Shown here one piece after another: positions 61,960-64,000 of a stretch of 64,000 bases of DNA. The DNA comes from CAVQJU01 sp963754955 (GTDB taxonomy: Bacteria > Acidobacteriota > Vicinamibacteria > Vicinamibacterales > CAVVIG01). Made by a program: the position numbers and the translations under genes. The notes under the pieces are model-generated. The model made no database searches. It saw nothing but the letters and a program-made list of their open reading frames with translations, and was not told the origin of the DNA. The stretch's first letter is position 1, and every line of letters starts with the position of its first letter. The DNA is taken from NCBI GenBank assembly GCA_963754955.1, contig CAVWHY010000012.1, positions 682,001 through 746,000 on the forward strand, read 5' to 3'.

Positions 61960-63270
61960 CTGCCGCTGAATCCCTACTTCTCCCTCCTGCGGCGCAACCG
62001 GAACTACAGGCTGCTGTACATCGGGCAGACGATCTCGCAGCTCGGCGACTGGTTCAACACCGTGGCCGTGTACGCGCTGCTGCTCGACCTGACGGGATCG
62101 GCCACGGCCGTCGCATGGATGTTGATCGTGCAGATGCTGCCGATCGCGCTGGTCGGTCCGCTCGCCGGCGTCGTCGTCGATCGGCTGAACCGCCGGCGCA
62201 TCATGATGGCGGCCGACCTGGTGCGAGGCTGCCTGATCCTCGGCCTGCTGTTCGTGCGGCGCGCCGACCAGATCTGGATCGCGTACGTCATCACGGCGCT
62301 GACGGTTTCGGCGCAGGCCTTTTTCGAGCCGGCCCGCACCGCCACCATCCCCAACATCACGGCGCCCGAGCAGCTTCTGCCCGCCAATGCGCTGTCGAGC
62401 GCCACCTGGTCCGCGATGCTTGCGCTGGGAGCATCGATCGGCGGGCTCGTGACCGCGGTGTTCGGCAGAAACGTGGCGTTCACCGTCAACGCGGCGTCGT
62501 TCTTCGTGTCCTGCCTGTTCATCGCCGCCACGCGCTATGACGCCACCCCCGCCAGCCGGCCACCGCTGCGCGGGATCGCCGCCGTCACTGGCATCTCCGA
62601 TCTCGCCGACGGGGTCCGCTACATCCGCGGATCGTCACACGTGGCGGCGCTCCTGTTCGTCAAAGCCGGGTGGGGCCTCGCCGGCGGCATCCTGCTCCTG
62701 CTGACCATCTTCGGCCAGCGTGTCTTCCCGGTGGGCGGCAGCACGGCTGCGGGCATCGGCGTGCTGTACGGCGCGCGCGGCATCGGCGCTGCGCTCGGGC
62801 CAATCCTCCTGCGCTACATCCTCGGCCAGAAGCCGCCGGCGCTGCGCCGCGCAATCGGCCCGGCGTATTTCATCATCGGTATCTTCTACGCGGCGCTGTC
62901 AGCCGCGCCCGGACTGCTCACGGCCGCGGTCTGCGTGCTGCTGGCGCACTTCGGCGGATCGATCCTGTGGGTATTCAGCACCGTGCTGCTGCAGATGGAG
63001 GTGCCGGACGCTTTCCGAGGCAGGGTTTTCGCGGCGGAGCTGGCGCTCGTGACGCTGACCTCCTCGATGTCGAGCTACCTGACCGGCTACGCGCTCGACG
63101 GCGGCTCCTCGCCGCGTGCGGTCTCGCTGTGGCTGGGCATCCTGTTCTTCGTGCCGGGCGCGCTGTGGCTGCTGATCCTGTCGCGGTGGAAGGAGTCGGA
63201 CACGCCGCCCTCGCGGCCCGATCAGACGGCGTCGGCCGGTGACGAACTGATCGAAACACACATGGGTTAG
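61960..63270 (+). CDS. MFS transporter (start codon unclear)
   Basis: Polytopic major-facilitator protein of about 435 aa with 10-12 helices. The protein-like reading begins near 61960 with PLNPYFSLLRRNRNYRLLYIGQ, followed by the first helix; the MFS motif A-like LAGVVVDRLNRRRIM and the multi-drug MFS (MFS_3/enterobactin-exporter-like) motifs follow, and PDAFRGRVFAAE lies near 350. No ATG, GTG or TTG is in frame between the upstream TGA (61897) and GTG 62062, which would delete the first helix. Either CTG 61960 is used, or a base is missing near 61950 that would join ATG 61896. Substrate unknown. Confidence 0.75.
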   Translation: MPLNPYFSLLRRNRNYRLLYIGQTISQLGDWFNTVAVYALLLDLTGSATAVAWMLIVQMLPIALVGPLAGVVVDRLNRRRIMMAADLVRGCLILGLLFVRRADQIWIAYVITALTVSAQAFFEPARTATIPNITAPEQLLPANALSSATWSAMLALGASIGGLVTAVFGRNVAFTVNAASFFVSCLFIAATRYDATPASRPPLRGIAAVTGISDLADGVRYIRGSSHVAALLFVKAGWGLAGGILLLLTIFGQRVFPVGGSTAAGIGVLYGARGIGAALGPILLRYILGQKPPALRRAIGPAYFIIGIFYAALSAAPGLLTAAVCVLLAHFGGSILWVFSTVLLQMEVPDAFRGRVFAAELALVTLTSSMSSYLTGYALDGGSSPRAVSLWLGILFFVPGALWLLILSRWKESDTPPSRPDQTASAGDELIETHMG

Positions 63271-63273
63271 AAC

Positions 63274-63319
63274 GTAGCGTCCGCCTTCAGGCGGACGTCC
63301 GGCTGAAGCCGGACGCTAC
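63274..63319. repeat. REP/BIME-like element, family A, supplies one stop codon
   Basis: 46 bp. Plus half: GTAG, CGTCCGCC, TTCA, GGCGGACG; minus half: GTAG, CGTCCGGC, TTCA, GCCGGACG. TAG 63318-63316 ends the minus-strand small gene. The MFS gene ends 3 bases before the element. Confidence 0.95.
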
Positions 63320-63576
63320 GGCGTCTTGGCGCGCAGTTCCTCGAGGGCGCTCTGCACCAGCTGCTTGGCGTCGTCCAGCTGTTCGAGCACGAGGGCAATG
63401 TCCATCCGCGGCTTGCCGGGCCATCGTTCGCTCCGGCAGTACACGCCGTGCTGGCCGACGAGCGCCAGCGAATCGGTCAGGAGATCGAGCGCGACCGCCA
63501 ATCGACCGCGCGACGTGCCCATCATGGTCTCGTGATGCTCCAGCGTGTCGCGGTGCTTGTCGAAGACTGACGTCAT
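63316..63576 (-). CDS. Small helical protein of unknown function
   Basis: 86 aa from ATG 63576, which overlaps the stop of the upstream SDR gene (ATGA), so it is translationally coupled. Mostly amphipathic helix with no membrane segment; a central YCRSERWPGKPRMD separates two helical parts. No family recognised. The stop codon lies in the REP foot. Confidence 0.6.
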   Translation of the reverse strand: MTSVFDKHRDTLEHHETMMGTSRGRLAVALDLLTDSLALVGQHGVYCRSERWPGKPRMDIALVLEQLDDAKQLVQSALEELRAKTP

Positions 63577-64000
63577 TTCTTCACCGGCTTCGTGGGACGA
63601 ATTTCGACGCGGCTCGGCAAGCTTCGCGCCGGGTGCCGCAACAGGTTGACGACGACTTCGGCAACTTCGGCGGGGGCGACCTTCCACTCGGCGCCCTTCC
63701 CCGGATCGCCCTGCGCGAACTCGGTGGCCACCGAGCCCGGCATCACGTAGCTGACGCGGATGTCGTCGTACCGCAGTTCCTGCATCAACGCCTCGCTGAA
63801 CGCGTTCAATCCCGCTTTCGATGCGCAGTACGCGGCGCCGTGCGCGAACGGGTTCGTGCCGGACAGGCTGCTGATGTTGATGATGGAGCCGCCGCCGCGC
63901 CGCCGCAGGTGCGGGATCGCGGCGTGGCACGCGTTGAACACGCCGGTGAGGTTCGTGTCGATGATCTCGGACCACTGGGCCGGGGTCATTTCGGCCACGT
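63573..64000 (-). CDS. SDR family oxidoreductase, FabG-like (5' part outside window)
   Basis: C-terminal 142 residues of a classical short-chain dehydrogenase; the gene continues past the right edge. Visible motifs: IDTNLTGVFNACHAAI, ISSLSG with the catalytic Ser, and YCASK with catalytic Tyr and Lys, then YVMPGSVATEF. An in-frame Met near 63998 is internal, since the Rossmann start is missing. Substrate unknown; 3-oxoacyl reductase-like. Confidence 0.88.
   Translation of the reverse strand, partial: VAEMTPAQWSEIIDTNLTGVFNACHAAIPHLRRRGGGSIINISSLSGTNPFAHGAAYCASKAGLNAFSEALMQELRYDDIRVSYVMPGSVATEFAQGDPGKGAEWKVAPAEVAEVVVNLLRHPARSLPSRVEIRPTKPVKK

Overview
The window is uniformly GC-rich, densely packed bacterial chromosome. 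No rRNA, tRNA, CRISPR array, phage or intact transposon was seen. A classical mraZ-first dcw cluster, HpnC/HpnD/HpnE squalene synthesis, a fused E1 alpha/beta 2-oxoacid dehydrogenase, several large FtsX-type permeases, secreted DUF1684 and beta-propeller proteins, and a small Ser/Thr-kinase-like protein with a C-terminal membrane anchor together suggest an Acidobacteriota genome, perhaps of the Vicinamibacteria. That placement is inference from gene content and style, not a phylogeny.

Layout. 1-6.6 kb, minus strand: dcw cluster mraZ-rsmH-ftsL-ftsI-murE-murF (murF cut by the left edge), with a strong promoter and MraZ-type operator repeats upstream. 6.7-14.4 kb, plus strand: a divergent YchF-like NTPase, then a glycan cluster of four glycosyltransferases, two sugar-nucleotide SDR enzymes and a DegT/AHBA aminotransferase. 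14.4-22.7 kb: secreted STN-domain protein, YqeY, rhomboid protease, cupin, fused E1 dehydrogenase, secreted beta-propeller and a convergent TonB-dependent receptor. 22.8-30.8 kb: a beta-oxidation block (FadN-type 3-hydroxyacyl-CoA dehydrogenase/enoyl-CoA hydratase, two alpha/beta hydrolases, thiolase, acyl-CoA dehydrogenase), a DUF1684 lipoprotein and a HAD phosphatase. 30.8-36.3 kb: SirB1-like protein, secreted hydrolase, renal-type dipeptidase, EndoIII-like glycosylase and M20 dipeptidase. 36.4-44.7 kb: LolA-like protein, outer-membrane barrel, two 850-residue permeases tail to tail, one ABC ATPase and peptide deformylase. 44.8-52 kb: NUDIX hydrolase, FbaB aldolase, ThiI, HpnE-HpnD-HpnC and a cobalamin adenosyltransferase. 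52-64 kb: MutY-MutT pair, YgfZ, a large secreted hydrolase, a MacA-like adaptor with two MacB-type permeases but no ATPase, FHA protein, MBL hydrolase, degenerate receiver, pseudokinase, MFS transporter, a small unknown protein and an SDR cut by the right edge.

Three layers of signal lie outside the genes. (1) Two families of REP/BIME-like elements (GTAG foot plus a short perfect hairpin, usually two head to head) sit at 6 of the 11 convergent gene junctions, and their GTAG feet supply the TAG stop codon of eight genes. (2) Near-consensus -10 boxes lie so close to many start codons that the inferred transcripts are leaderless or carry leaders of a few bases; some divergent pairs share or overlap these elements. 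(3) Between hpnC and its divergent neighbour lies an inverted array of eight 8-bp units.

Caution: from about 8.7 to 34.8 kb many conserved genes are broken by roughly 45 single-base indels, mostly +1 insertions and densest at 15-19 kb, in genes that should be intact. I treat these as residual sequencing or assembly errors and annotate each gene across its shifts.
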